A stretch of 64,000 nt of DNA from Flintibacter muris (lineage in GTDB: Bacteria; Bacillota; Clostridia; Oscillospirales; Oscillospiraceae): NCBI RefSeq assembly GCF_943192995.1, contig NZ_CALPCP010000002.1:186001-250000 (forward strand), written 5' to 3'. A program made the translations under genes and the position numbers. The notes beneath the pieces were generated by a model. That model worked only from the letters and a program-made list of their open reading frames with translations. It ran no database searches and was not told the origin of the DNA. This document shows positions 1 through 9,800 of this stretch, piece after piece (positions within the stretch are counted from its first letter, which is position 1; each line of letters opens with the position of its first letter).

Positions 1-1
1 C

Positions 2-1180
2 ATTTTGAACTATGTCCCTCAGCCCACTGTTTTGAAGGTGGAGCCCGACAGGATCAACGCCCTGCTGGGCACCGATGTGTCGGAGAACGTGATGTACACC
101 ATCCTCCAGAAGCTGGGCTTTGAGACCACCAAGGAGCGGGGCATGGTGAAGGTCCCCTCCTGGCGGGGTGATGTGAAGGAGATGGCCGACCTGGCCGAGG
201 AGGTGGCCCGGTTCTACGGCTACAACAACATCCCCACCACTCTGATGAAGGGCCAGACCACCCTGGGCGGCTACTCTCCCGAGCAGAAGCTGGAGCAGGC
301 CCTGGGCTGCGTCTGCCGCTCCTGCGGGTATGACGAGATCATCACCTACTCCTTCATCTCCCCCACCTGGTACGACAAGATCGGCTGGGAGGCTGATGCC
401 CCCTGCCGCCGCTCCTTCAAGATTTTGAACCCCCTGGGGGAGGACACCTCCATCATGCGCACCACCACCCTGCCCTCCATGCTGGACATTCTCGCCCGTA
501 ACTACAACTACCGCAACAAGGACGTCCGCCTGTACGAGTTGGGCCGGATCTATCAGCCCGGCGGGGAGAACGGCCTTGCCAACGAGGCCAAGGTGCTCAC
601 CCTGGGGGCCTGCGGCGAGAGCTTCAGCTTTTACGACCTGAAGGGAACTGTAGAGGCCATTTTGAAGGATATCCGAGCCGAGAAGGTGACCTTCCTGCCC
701 GTGGCAGACGACCCCTCCTACCACCCCGGCCGCTGCGCCTACTTTTACAGCGGCAGCGACATGGTGGGCGTGCTGGGACAGATTCACCCCAACGTGGCCA
801 AGAGCTTCGGCGTGGACGCTGAGCTGTACTGCGCCGAGCTGTCCCTTGACGAGCTGATGAACGCCAAAGGGGCCGACCCGGAGTATGTCCCCCTACCCAA
901 ATTCCCCTCTGTCACCCGGGATATCGCTGTGGTGTGTGATGAGGCGGTTACCGTGGGCGCGCTGGAGAATGCCATCCGCAAGGGGGCCAAGGGCCTGCTC
1001 AAGGAGGTCTCCCTCTTTGACATCTACCGGGGCAAGGGCATTGACGAGGGCAAGAAATCGGTGGCCTTCAATCTGGTCCTCCGGGCGGACGACCGCTCCC
1101 TCACCAGCGAGGAGGCCGACGAGGACGTGAAGTCCATCCTGGCCGCCCTGGAGCGCGAGTGTGGGGCCAAGCTGCGGTAA
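2..1180 (+). CDS. pheT: Phenylalanine--tRNA ligase beta subunit, 3' part (5' end outside window)
   Basis: The reading frame is open from the first bases of the window, so only the C-terminal ~392 residues are seen; the family is usually about 800 residues. PheT is the larger subunit of the cytoplasmic alpha2-beta2 enzyme that charges tRNA-Phe. Visible parts are the B5 domain (VPSWRGDV at about 50), the catalytic-core-like domain with the YSFISP and NPLGEDTSIMRTTTLPSML segments, and the C-terminal anticodon-binding FDX domain (PKFPSVTRDIAVV to VLRADDRSLTSEEAD). The stop is TAA at 1178-1180. The PLP enzyme downstream has its own ribosome binding site after a palindromic repeat, so co-transcription is possible but not shown. 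Confidence 0.95.
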   Translation: MLNYVPQPTVLKVEPDRINALLGTDVSENVMYTILQKLGFETTKERGMVKVPSWRGDVKEMADLAEEVARFYGYNNIPTTLMKGQTTLGGYSPEQKLEQALGCVCRSCGYDEIITYSFISPTWYDKIGWEADAPCRRSFKILNPLGEDTSIMRTTTLPSMLDILARNYNYRNKDVRLYELGRIYQPGGENGLANEAKVLTLGACGESFSFYDLKGTVEAILKDIRAEKVTFLPVADDPSYHPGRCAYFYSGSDMVGVLGQIHPNVAKSFGVDAELYCAELSLDELMNAKGADPEYVPLPKFPSVTRDIAVVCDEAVTVGALENAIRKGAKGLLKEVSLFDIYRGKGIDEGKKSVAFNLVLRADDRSLTSEEADEDVKSILAALERECGAKLR

Positions 1181-1199
1181 ATATTTTATCTATGGACGT

Positions 1200-1276
1200 G
1201 TAGGGCGGGACGACCCGGCCCGCCGTTATAAAATGCATCCCGGGGAAAACGGCGCGACGGGGTCGTCGCGCCCTAC
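1200..1276. repeat. Palindromic GGGCGGG-type dispersed repeat, copy 1
   Basis: Inverted arms TAGGGCGGGACGACC and GGTCGTCGCGCCCTA bracket a ~45-bp centre. It lies between the pheT stop and the ribosome binding site of the next gene. It belongs to the dispersed palindrome family described in the findings. Confidence 0.75.
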
Positions 1277-1313
1277 CCCCTGTATCCAACCACCAAACAA
1301 AGGAGTATCTGTC

Positions 1314-2342
1314 ATGATCCGATTTGAATGTGACTACACCACCGGGGCCCACCCGAAGATTTTGGAGGCGCTGGTAAACAGCAATCTGGAGGCCTGCCCC
1401 GGATACGGGGTGGACGGCCACTGCGAACAGGCCCGGATGATGCTCCGGGAGCTGTGTCAGTCTCCGGAGGCGGGGGTCCACTTTCTGGTGGGCGGCACCC
1501 AGGCCAACACCACCGTCATTGCCGCCGCCCTGCGCCCCCACCAGGGGGTTCTGTGCGCCGGGACGGGGCATATCAACGTCCATGAGTCGGGGGCCATTGA
1601 GTCCACCGGCCACAAGGTGCTCTCCCTGCCCTCTGAAAACGGAAAAATTACCGCTGGGCAGATCGACGCTTACTGCCAGGCCCACTATGACGACGTGGCC
1701 TGGGAGCACATGGTCCAGCCTGGAATGGTGTACCTCTCCCTCCCCACCGAGCTGGGCACCGTATACACCCTGGCCGAGCTGGAGGAGATCAGCCGGACCG
1801 CCCGCCGGTGGAAGCTGCCCCTGTTTGTGGACGGGGCAAGGCTGGCCTGCGCTCTGGCGGCCTCAGACATCACGCTGCCCGACCTGGCCCGGCTGTGCGA
1901 CATGTTCTACCTGGGTGGCACCAAGGCGGGACTGCTCTTTGGCGAGGCGGTTGTAATTACCAACCCCGCCCTGAACCGGGATTTCCGCTATCTTATCAAG
2001 CAGCGGGGCGGCATGCTGGCCAAGGGCCGGCTGCTGGGGGTACAGTTTGAGGCCTTTTTGACCGATCACCTGTTTTTGGAAATCGGAAAAAAGGAGGTGG
2101 CCCAGGCCATGCGTCTGCGGGAGGCCTTTTTGGCCCAGGGCTTTAACCTCTTTGTGGACTCCGCCACCAACCAGCAGTTCCCGATTTTGACCAACGGGGA
2201 CGTGTCGGTGCTGAAATCAAAATACTCCTTTGAAATCTGGGGCAAGGTGGATCAGGCTCACACCGCCGTCCGCTTCTGCACCTCCTGGTCCACCACTGAC
2301 GAGGACATTGATGCCCTCATTGCCGATATCCAGAGGCTGTAA
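1314..2342 (+). CDS. Threonine aldolase-family PLP enzyme
   Basis: A 342-residue fold-type I PLP enzyme of the low-specificity L-threonine aldolase (LtaE/GlyA-like beta-eliminating lyase) family, which cleaves L-threonine or L-allo-threonine to glycine and acetaldehyde in the cytoplasm. The PLP lysine is in DMFYLGGTKAG near residue 200, preceded by LPLFVDGARLA with the PLP-binding aspartate. Length fits the family. The frame is open further upstream through the repeat, but ATG at 1314 follows AAAGGAG at about 1299 with good spacing and begins with the family-typical IRFECDYTTGAHP. Substrate preference cannot be read from sequence. Confidence 0.85.
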   Translation: MIRFECDYTTGAHPKILEALVNSNLEACPGYGVDGHCEQARMMLRELCQSPEAGVHFLVGGTQANTTVIAAALRPHQGVLCAGTGHINVHESGAIESTGHKVLSLPSENGKITAGQIDAYCQAHYDDVAWEHMVQPGMVYLSLPTELGTVYTLAELEEISRTARRWKLPLFVDGARLACALAASDITLPDLARLCDMFYLGGTKAGLLFGEAVVITNPALNRDFRYLIKQRGGMLAKGRLLGVQFEAFLTDHLFLEIGKKEVAQAMRLREAFLAQGFNLFVDSATNQQFPILTNGDVSVLKSKYSFEIWGKVDQAHTAVRFCTSWSTTDEDIDALIADIQRL

Positions 2343-2352
2343 CACAAACAAC

Positions 2353-2385
2353 AGGGCTCCCGCTGAGGGAGCCCTTCATGATTTG
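2353..2385 (+). terminator. Intrinsic terminator after the PLP enzyme
   Basis: A 9-bp stem AGGGCTCCC/GGGAGCCCT (2353-2361 with 2367-2375) has a 5-nt loop and is followed by a weak T-rich tail. It ends the PLP gene before the asnA promoter. Confidence 0.7.
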
Positions 2386-2386
2386 A

Positions 2387-2415
2387 TTGCAATTTCCGCC
2401 TCCAGCGGGTATAAT
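2387..2415 (+). promoter_or_regulatory. Probable sigma-A promoter of asnA
   Basis: TTGCAA at 2387-2392, a 17-bp spacer and a perfect TATAAT at 2410-2415. It lies about 35 bp upstream of the asnA start and just after the preceding terminator. Confidence 0.65.
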
Positions 2416-2448
2416 GGGAAAATCCAAGGCAGAAAAGGAGTTTTAGTG

Positions 2449-3462
2449 ATGAAAGATATGAAATTACCCCAGGGGTATAAGCCCCTGCTGTCCATCTATG
2501 AGACGCAAAGGGCGATCGATCTGGGCAACCGGCTGTTTGCCGACAAGCTGGCCGGAGCTCTGCGGCTGCACCGGGTTTCCGCCCCTTTGTTTGTGCCGGT
2601 GTCCTCCGGGCTGAACGACGACCTGAACGGCGTGGAGCGGGCGGTCTCCTTTGACATCAACGGCGTGGAGGGAGACGCCGCCGTGGTCCACTCCCTGGCC
2701 AAGTGGAAGCGCTTTGCCCTGAAACGCTACCAGTTCCACCCCGGTGAGGGCCTGTATACCAACATGAACGCCATCCGCCGGGATGAGGAGCTGGATTCCC
2801 TCCACTCTGCCTACGTGGACCAGTGGGACTGGGAGAAGATTATCACTCGGGAGGAGCGGAATATCGACTTTTTGAAGCAGACCGTGTGCTCCATTGTGGA
2901 GGCCCTGTTTGAGACCCAGGCCTTTTTGCGCACGGTGTTCCCCCAGCTGAATGTTCTGCCCCTGGTGTCCACCCATATCGCCTTTGTCACCACCCAGGAG
3001 TTGGAAGACATGTTCCCCGACAAGACCCCCAAGCAGCGGGAGGACGCCTTTGTGAAGGACCACCCCACCACCTTCCTCATGGGCATTGGCGGCAAGCTGA
3101 AGTCCGGCAAGCCTCACGACGGCCGGGCTCCCGACTACGACGACTGGAACCTGAACGGCGATCTGCTGGTGTGGGACAGTGTGGGCCGGCGGTCCTTTGA
3201 GGTGTCCTCCATGGGCATCCGGGTGGACGAGGAGAGTCTGGAGCGCCAGCTCAAGCTGGCCGGCTGTGAGGACCGCCGGGAACTCCCCTTCCACAAGATG
3301 CTCCTTAACGGCGAGCTCCCCCTGACCATGGGGGGCGGCATTGGCCAGAGCCGGGTGTCTATGCTGCTGCTGGGCAAGGCCCATATCGGCGAGGTCCAGT
3401 CCTCCCTGTGGGACGAGGCCAATATCCAGGCCGCCGAGGCGGCAGGGATTACGCTGCTGTAA
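2449..3462 (+). CDS. asnA: Aspartate--ammonia ligase (asparagine synthetase A)
   Basis: A 337-residue AsnA that makes asparagine from aspartate, ammonia and ATP. It is a homodimeric cytoplasmic enzyme related to class II aminoacyl-tRNA synthetases. Family signatures seen are ETQRAIDLGNRLFADKL near the N terminus, RVSAPLFV, VHSLAKWKR, the ALKRYQF segment, LVWDSVGRRSFEVSSMGIRVD and the C-terminal motif-3-like LTMGGGIGQSRV. Length matches E. coli AsnA (330). ATG at 2449 sits 8 nt after AAAAGGAG; an upstream in-frame ATG (2230) lies inside the previous gene and is rejected. It has its own promoter and is probably monocistronic. Confidence 0.95.
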   Translation: MKDMKLPQGYKPLLSIYETQRAIDLGNRLFADKLAGALRLHRVSAPLFVPVSSGLNDDLNGVERAVSFDINGVEGDAAVVHSLAKWKRFALKRYQFHPGEGLYTNMNAIRRDEELDSLHSAYVDQWDWEKIITREERNIDFLKQTVCSIVEALFETQAFLRTVFPQLNVLPLVSTHIAFVTTQELEDMFPDKTPKQREDAFVKDHPTTFLMGIGGKLKSGKPHDGRAPDYDDWNLNGDLLVWDSVGRRSFEVSSMGIRVDEESLERQLKLAGCEDRRELPFHKMLLNGELPLTMGGGIGQSRVSMLLLGKAHIGEVQSSLWDEANIQAAEAAGITLL

Positions 3463-3528
3463 ACTTCCTCAGTCAGCCGCTTTCAAAAGGGGCCTTGCCC
3501 GCTGCGGCGGGGGCGAAAGGAGATCGTT

Positions 3529-4206
3529 ATGCCTATCGTCCTTACTCAACTGAACACCAGTGAAATTTTGCGCTACATGGGCTGTCCGCCGGAGAAGGCG
3601 GACGATCTCCTCCGGGCTCGGGTGGAGGAGTGCGCCCGGGAGCTGCTGGGGGTGATTCGTCCCCGGTGGAGCTGGCGGGAGGTGGGTCTTGCCTTTGAGG
3701 AGGCGGGTGTCCGCCTGGAGGGCGGCCTGCTCCTGCCAGGGGAGGACCTGAAAGCCCATCTGGCCGGCTGCGGGCGGGCGGCGGTCTTCTGCGCCACTCT
3801 GGGGGCGGAGGTGGACGCCCTCATCCGCCGGGCGGAGCGGCTGGACATGGCTAAGGCCCTTGTTTTGGACTGCTGCGCCTCCGCCGCCGTGGAGGAGGTG
3901 TGCGACCAGATTGAGGAGGAGCTCCAGGGAAAATTCCCCGGCCGCTTTTTCCCCTTCCGCTACAGTCCCGGCTACGGCGACCTGACCCTGGAGGTGCAGG
4001 GGGAGCTTCTGGCCCTGCTGGACGCCCCCCGCCGGGTGGGACTGTGCGCTACGGCCAACCATCTGCTTACCCCCCGAAAGTCGGTGACCGCCATTCTGGG
4101 AATCGCGGCGGGGGAAATTGAATCAAAAAAGAGAAGCTGCCTGGGCTGTCCCGCCCAGGGCGGCTGTCAATACCGAAAGGCGGGCGGACACTGTGGAATT
4201 TCGTGA
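3529..4206 (+). CDS. Stand-alone methionine synthase activation-domain protein
   Basis: A 225-residue protein matching the AdoMet-binding activation domain that forms the C terminus of classical MetH. It would reductively remethylate inactive cob(II)alamin on the separate MetH. The hallmark RYSPGYGDLTLEVQ motif (about 145-158) and the LTPRKSVTAILGI segment (about 183-195) are present. A Cys-rich tail with CLGCPAQGGCQY and GGHC follows, as seen in free-standing clostridial versions and perhaps metal-binding. ATG at 3529 follows AAAGGAG. The 3' end overlaps the start of the MetH gene by 14 nt, so the two are translationally linked. Confidence 0.88.
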   Translation: MPIVLTQLNTSEILRYMGCPPEKADDLLRARVEECARELLGVIRPRWSWREVGLAFEEAGVRLEGGLLLPGEDLKAHLAGCGRAAVFCATLGAEVDALIRRAERLDMAKALVLDCCASAAVEEVCDQIEEELQGKFPGRFFPFRYSPGYGDLTLEVQGELLALLDAPRRVGLCATANHLLTPRKSVTAILGIAAGEIESKKRSCLGCPAQGGCQYRKAGGHCGIS

Positions 4207-6583
4207 ACTGTTACAAGCTCCCGGCCCCATTGTGCTGGATGGCGGCATGGGCACCATGCTCCAGGCCAAGGGGCTGAAACTGGGGGAGCATCCGGAGCTG
4301 GCCGCTCTGGAACACCCGGACTGGCTGCTGGATATTCACCGGGACTATGTGGAGGCGGGCACCCAAATTTTGTGTGCCAACACCTTCGGGGCCAACCGGG
4401 AGAAGCTGAGGCGCACAGGAAAGACGGTGGAGGAAGTCATCCCACCCTCTGTGGCCATTGCCAAACAGGCCGCGGAGGGCCGGGCGCTGGTGGCCCTGGA
4501 CCTGGGACCCACAGGCCAGCTGCTGGAGCCCACCGGAACCTTGGATTTTGAGGCGGCGGTGGACATTTTTGCCCAGCAGGTGCGCACAGCCGTCTCCGCC
4601 GGGGTGGATCTGGTGATGATTGAGACCATGACCGACCTTCAGGAGTGCCGGGCCGCCCTGCTGGCGGTCAAGGAGAACAGCAGCCTGCCGGTGATGGTCT
4701 CCCTCACCTACGAGGAGCGAGGAAGAACCTTTTTGGGCCACGCTCCTGCCTGCGCCGCCCTCACATTGGAGGGCATGGGGGCGGACGCCATCGGCGTGAA
4801 CTGCTCCCTGGGTCCCCGGGAGATGCCCGCTATTGTGGAGGAGTTGAAGCGCTGGACCACCCTGCCCATCTCGGTCAAGCCCAACGCCGGCCTGCCCGAC
4901 CCCGGGGGGGCGGGCTACGATATTACGGCGGACGAGTTTGCACAGGCCATGGCCAGCCTGACAGAGCTGGGCGTGAAGTTTTACGGCGGCTGCTGCGGCA
5001 CCACTCCGGAGTATATTGCAAAGCTGAAAGGAGCGCTGGAAGGCAGGACCATCCGGGAAATTCCCCGCCATGTCCCCGCCGCCGTGTGCAGTCCGGCGAA
5101 GGTGGTGCCCATCGACCGGGTACGGGTTATCGGCGAGCGCATCAACCCCACCGGCAAAAAGCGGATGAAGGAGGCCCTGCTCCGGGATGATACGGACTAC
5201 ATGCTGGGTCAGGCCCTGGAGCAGATTCAGGCCGGGGCGGATATTCTGGATGTGAATGTGGGCTTGCCCGACATTGACGAGACAGCTATGATGGTCAAGG
5301 TGGTCAAGGCCCTCCAGGGGGTGACCGACGCCCCCCTCCAGCTGGATTCCACCCGCCCCGAGGTGCTGGAAAAAGCCCTGCGGGTGTACTGCGGCAAGGC
5401 CGTTGTCAACTCGGTGAACGGGGATGAGGAGAACCTGGACGCCATTCTCCCCCTAGTGAAAAAGTACGGCGCGGCGGTGGTGGGCCTCACCCTGGACAGA
5501 AGAGGCATCCCCAAAACCACTTTGGACCGGCTGGATATCGCCCGAAAGATTATGAACCGGGCTATGAATTTTGGCATCCGGAAGGAAGATATCTACATCG
5601 ACTGCCTCACCCTCACCGTCTCCGCCGAGCAGGCGGCAGCCTCCCAGACCCTGGAGGCCCTCCGCCGGGTGAAAAAGGAGCTGGGCCTGAAAACGGTGCT
5701 GGGGGTGTCCAACATCTCCTTTGGACTGCCCGCCCGGCCTCTGGTCAACCAGAATTTTCTCACCATGGCCATGACCATGGGCCTGGACCTGCCCATCATC
5801 AATCCCAATCTGGATGCCATGATGGCCGCCGTCCGGTGCTACCATCTGCTGATGAATATTGACGCCGGCGCCCGGGACTATATTGCCGCCTACGCCAACG
5901 CCGAAGTGTCCACATCTATCACAGCGGGGACGGCCCAGGCATCCGCCGCCCCGGGAAGCCAGCGGACTCTGTCTCAAATTGTGGAGGCGGGCCTGAAAGG
6001 GGAGGCGGGAGAGGCGGCCCGCCGTCTGCTGGAGACCACCAGCCCTATGGAGGTGGTGGACAGCGTTCTCATCCCCGCGCTGGACAAGGTGGGCTCGGAC
6101 TTTGAGGCGGGAAAGGTCTTCCTGCCCCAGCTCATCCAGGCGGCTGGGGCGGCTCAGGCCGCCTTTGAGGTGATCCGGGAGCATCTGTCCGCCCAGCCCG
6201 GCGGGGAGAGCGGGCCCAAGGCCCCGGTGGTGCTGGCTACCGTCAAGGGGGATATCCACGACATTGGTAAGAACATTGTCAAGGTGCTGCTGGAAAACTA
6301 TGGATACCCGGTTGTCGATCTGGGCAAGGACGTGGATCCCGCTGCCGTGGTGGAGGCTGTCCGAAAGCACAGCGCCCCCCTGGTAGGGCTGTCCGCCCTG
6401 ATGACCACCACCCTGGGCAGCATGGAGGAGACTATTAAGCTCCTGCGCCAGGCTGGCCTGCCCTGCAAGGTGGTGGTGGGCGGCGCGGTGCTCACCGCCG
6501 GCTATGCCCAAAAAATCGGCGCCGACTTCTACGCCAAAGACGCCAAGGAGAGCGTGGACGTGGCCAGACAGGTCATCGGATAA
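4193..6583 (+). CDS. metH: Cobalamin-dependent methionine synthase, short form without activation domain
   Basis: About 796 residues. It transfers the methyl group of 5-methyltetrahydrofolate to homocysteine through bound cobalamin. Domains in order: homocysteine-binding barrel (1-290) with zinc ligands in IGVNCSLGP and FYGGCCGTTP; pterin-binding barrel (about 310-570) with VIGERINPTGKKRMKEAL; B12 cap domain (about 590-670); and cobalamin Rossmann domain with VKGDIHDIGKNIV, whose DxHxxG supplies the lower-ligand histidine. The ~330-residue activation domain of E. coli MetH (1227 aa) is missing and is supplied by the gene immediately upstream. The start is probably GTG at 4193, overlapping that gene; an ATG at 4118 is in frame but lies deep inside it. 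No riboswitch precedes this pair. Confidence 0.92.
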   Translation: MEFRELLQAPGPIVLDGGMGTMLQAKGLKLGEHPELAALEHPDWLLDIHRDYVEAGTQILCANTFGANREKLRRTGKTVEEVIPPSVAIAKQAAEGRALVALDLGPTGQLLEPTGTLDFEAAVDIFAQQVRTAVSAGVDLVMIETMTDLQECRAALLAVKENSSLPVMVSLTYEERGRTFLGHAPACAALTLEGMGADAIGVNCSLGPREMPAIVEELKRWTTLPISVKPNAGLPDPGGAGYDITADEFAQAMASLTELGVKFYGGCCGTTPEYIAKLKGALEGRTIREIPRHVPAAVCSPAKVVPIDRVRVIGERINPTGKKRMKEALLRDDTDYMLGQALEQIQAGADILDVNVGLPDIDETAMMVKVVKALQGVTDAPLQLDSTRPEVLEKALRVYCGKAVVNSVNGDEENLDAILPLVKKYGAAVVGLTLDRRGIPKTTLDRLDIARKIMNRAMNFGIRKEDIYIDCLTLTVSAEQAAASQTLEALRRVKKELGLKTVLGVSNISFGLPARPLVNQNFLTMAMTMGLDLPIINPNLDAMMAAVRCYHLLMNIDAGARDYIAAYANAEVSTSITAGTAQASAAPGSQRTLSQIVEAGLKGEAGEAARRLLETTSPMEVVDSVLIPALDKVGSDFEAGKVFLPQLIQAAGAAQAAFEVIREHLSAQPGGESGPKAPVVLATVKGDIHDIGKNIVKVLLENYGYPVVDLGKDVDPAAVVEAVRKHSAPLVGLSALMTTTLGSMEETIKLLRQAGLPCKVVVGGAVLTAGYAQKIGADFYAKDAKESVDVARQVIG

Positions 6584-6776
6584 ATACCGTCTACCGAACC
6601 GAGAGCAACACTACTCAGACTGCCACAGCTCCCACCGCCGCGCCCTTCACCCTGCTGGAGACAAGGTTGGTGATTGGATCAAGGTCAGTTATGTCGCAGA
6701 ATGCGTTTTTTCAAGTGTGTTGACTGTATAACTTCATTGCTGTGATAGATTTTCCCTGGAATTTAGTCAATGCAGC
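6584..6776. other. Intergenic stretch without a recognisable gene
   Basis: Between the end of MetH and the leftward terminator there is no convincing reading frame, ribosome binding site or repeat. Short AT-rich words such as TTGACTGTATAAC near 6719 occur, but no downstream gene fits them. Confidence 0.5.
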
Positions 6777-6814
6777 AAAAAACAACTGCATGACACCGTA
6801 GTATCATGCAGTTG
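6777..6814 (-). terminator. Intrinsic terminator of the pump/GLUG unit
   Basis: A perfect 11-bp stem CAACTGCATGA/TCATGCAGTTG (6783-6793 with 6804-6814) is followed on the minus strand by a run of six T (6777-6782). It lies ~70 bp past the GLUG protein stop. Confidence 0.8.
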
Positions 6815-6881
6815 CCACCTAACAAAGAAAACTTCTCTATCAGGCATGCCCCAAGAGTGAGGCTTTTTTAGCTTTGGCGGC

Positions 6882-9800
6882 TTAGTCCTTGGCGGCGGGT
6901 TCCTTCTCTTTTTGCGCTTTGGCCGGCTTCTTTTTCTTTTTTCCAACAATCACCAGAAGGGCGGCCAGTACCGCCGCTCCCACAGCTGCGGCCAGAATCG
7001 TCCAGCTTCCGCCTGGCTGGGGCTGAATGCAGAAGGTGGCTTGGGTGCCCTCCATAGCCAGCAGCAGATACCGTCCATTCTCAACCGCCTCCACCTGCTG
7101 CCACTGGCCGTTACGATACTGCCAGACGGCGGCTTTGCCTCCATTGGGGTTCAGCAGCCGCAGGGGGACGGTATCCCCGCTGTCCAGCCCGCTTCCGGTA
7201 AGGGAGATGTCCCAGACCACCGTTCCATCTCCGCTGTTCTGGGGCGGGAGCTGGGCGCTTTCCGACACATGGAGGACAGCCTCCTCAGTGAACCGCCCCT
7301 CCGCCAGGGCGAGGGACAGCTTTCCGGACAGCTCCTGGCTGGCGGTCACTGTGATCCAGGGGGCGTATACCGCCTCTACCGTCAGATCAGAGCTGAGGCC
7401 GGACCGGTCAAACTCGGGCCACATGCCGTAGCAGCCCTCCTGTTCAGGCACAGGGGGGAGCTGGATGCGGGACAGGTCCTCCCCATAGAGGAAGGGAATC
7501 TGGGCCACTGTCTCTCCCTCCGCCGTCAGGGTCAGGGTAAAGGCGGTAAACTCCAGGGGGACGCCGGGCATCCGGGACAGCTCGTCAAAGGGGATGGGCT
7601 CAGCCCGGCCCGCGTAGCTGACGCCGTCCACCCCGGCCACGCCGGTGTCTACAAAGTGGTTGTCCCGGAGGACGCCATCCGTCTCCACGCCGCCGGCGAC
7701 AGCGCCCAGGTATTCCGTTCCCTCTGTAATGGTGGCAATGGCATAGCTGCCTTGCAGGCGGCTGGCCCAGCCGGCAATTCCGCCCACATAGTTTCCACCT
7801 GAGAGGGTGTTTTTTGCATAACAGCTCCGGACAGAGGCGCCGGCAAAGCCGGCCACGCCCCCCACATAGTCTCCGCTGGTGCTGGCCACCGGGCCGTAGT
7901 TCTGGCAGTCCAGAGCGGTACCCAGGTCCATGCGGCCCACCATGCCGCCCACATAGTCCTTTTTGGCGGTTACGCTGCCATAGTTCAGACAGCTTTGCAG
8001 CACCGCCTTGGTCTCATAGGTGGCCCCAAAGGAGAAACGGTCTGCTGTGTCATCCTCCGGGTCCAGGTCAAACTCAATGGCCATAGCGCCCACAATGCCG
8101 CCTACGTTCCGGTCGCCCTCTACGGCGCCGGTGCTGCGGCAATCGGCCACCTTGCCCTCACGGGTGGCGGCAATGTCCTCCTCAGAAGTGTCCTCCACCC
8201 ATCTGCTCGGGCCCTCCTCCACGTCATCCAAAAACTCGTCCATGGAGTCCAGCAGCAGGGCAAAAACCACGTTGCACTGGCGGTTGATGGCCCGCAGGTC
8301 AGAGGTAAGGGTACTGTTGGCGGACTGGAGCACGCCGTTCAGCCCCTCCATCTCGTCAAACAGGCCGCTCATAGAGCTGTACAGGCTGTCGCTGGCCTGG
8401 CGGAACTCCTCCCCCAGGGGGGTAAACTCCGCCGGGCCATCGGCGGTGAGGTCGTCCACCGCATCGCCGATGGTGTCAAAGGCCCGGTCCAGCAGTCTGC
8501 CAATGGCGGCGGAGGAGTTGGCCGCGCCCTGGAGCTCCTCCAGCGCGTCCTCCAGCTCACCGGACAGGGGGCGGGCCGCCTCCAGCGCCCGCTCCAGACG
8601 GAGTATGGCGCTGTCCAGCTGGTCTCCGGCGCTCTGCATGGCGCTAAAGGCGCTGCGCAGATTTTTTCTCGCCTCCCCCAGCTCACTCAGGGAGGGGAGG
8701 CCGATCCCAGAGGGCAAAAAGCGGTCAAAAGCGTCCAGCGCCTGCTGGAAACGGTTTATGGCGGTCACCAGTTCCCCGTTGAACTGCCGCAGTACGCTCA
8801 GGGCGGAGCGGACCTCCTTCAAGGCCCGGTCGCTGGTATCCACCGCGTCGCCCAGGCTGTCCATTGCCTCCTCCAGCTGTCTGGACATGCGCTCCAGCTT
8901 CTGGCCCGCGTCTGACAGGTCGTCCAGGGCGGGGGAAATCTGATCCAGGGCGTTGGTGATGTCGGCGGACAGAATATTGACAGTGTTGATGTTCTCGTCG
9001 GTAAAATCGCTGACGTGGTCCAGCATCTCTTTGGCGCTGTCCCCGGCGCTGCTGGTGTAGTCCCCCATAACGCTCAGGCGGGCGGACACATCGTCGCCGG
9101 TGTGCTGAGCGTTGTCCAGCGCCCGGTTAATCAGGCTCTCCAGCGTGCCCAGTTCCTGGCGCAGTTCCTCAATCACGTCCCTGCCGGGGTCCATCACCAC
9201 ATAGGGCTCCGCCTGGCCCACAATGCCGCCCACATCCTTGCGGCCATGGATGGTCCCGTTGTTGACGCACCCGGTGAGATAGCCGCTCTGGCGGCCGGCG
9301 ATTCCGCCGGTGTTGTAGCCCACATGGGGGTAGCCCACCGCGCCGTTGTTGGTGCAGCCCTGCACCACGCCGCTGGAATACCCCACAATCCCTCCGGTGT
9401 CAAAACAGCTGCTGAGCAGATAGTAGGTCTCATCATTCGCTGTAACCCGCTCCTCCAGAGCGGTTCCGGCGTCCGCGCCCAGCAGGTCCACAGAGCTCTC
9501 GGTCTGCGTCAGGTTGACCCCGGCACTGTTGACGCATTTCAGCAGCAGGCCCAGACTGCGGCCCGCAATGCCGCCGGTGGCATTCTCACCGCTGACGGAG
9601 CCGGAGGCGGAACAGCCGATCAGCTGTCCGCTTTCGGCGTTGCGTCCCACAACGCCGCCCACCATACTCTCCCCCTGCACCACGCCCTGAAAGGCGCAGT
9701 TTTCCAGGGTGCCGGCGTTGTCACCCACAATGCCTCCCACGGTGGAGCGGGTTCCCTCAGGGGCCACCAGTCCGGTAACGGTCAGGTCCCGCACAACGCC

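Noticed and set aside
2230-2448. Upstream ATG extending asnA
   Set aside because: It lies inside the preceding gene and its terminator; the ATG at 2449 has a proper ribosome binding site.
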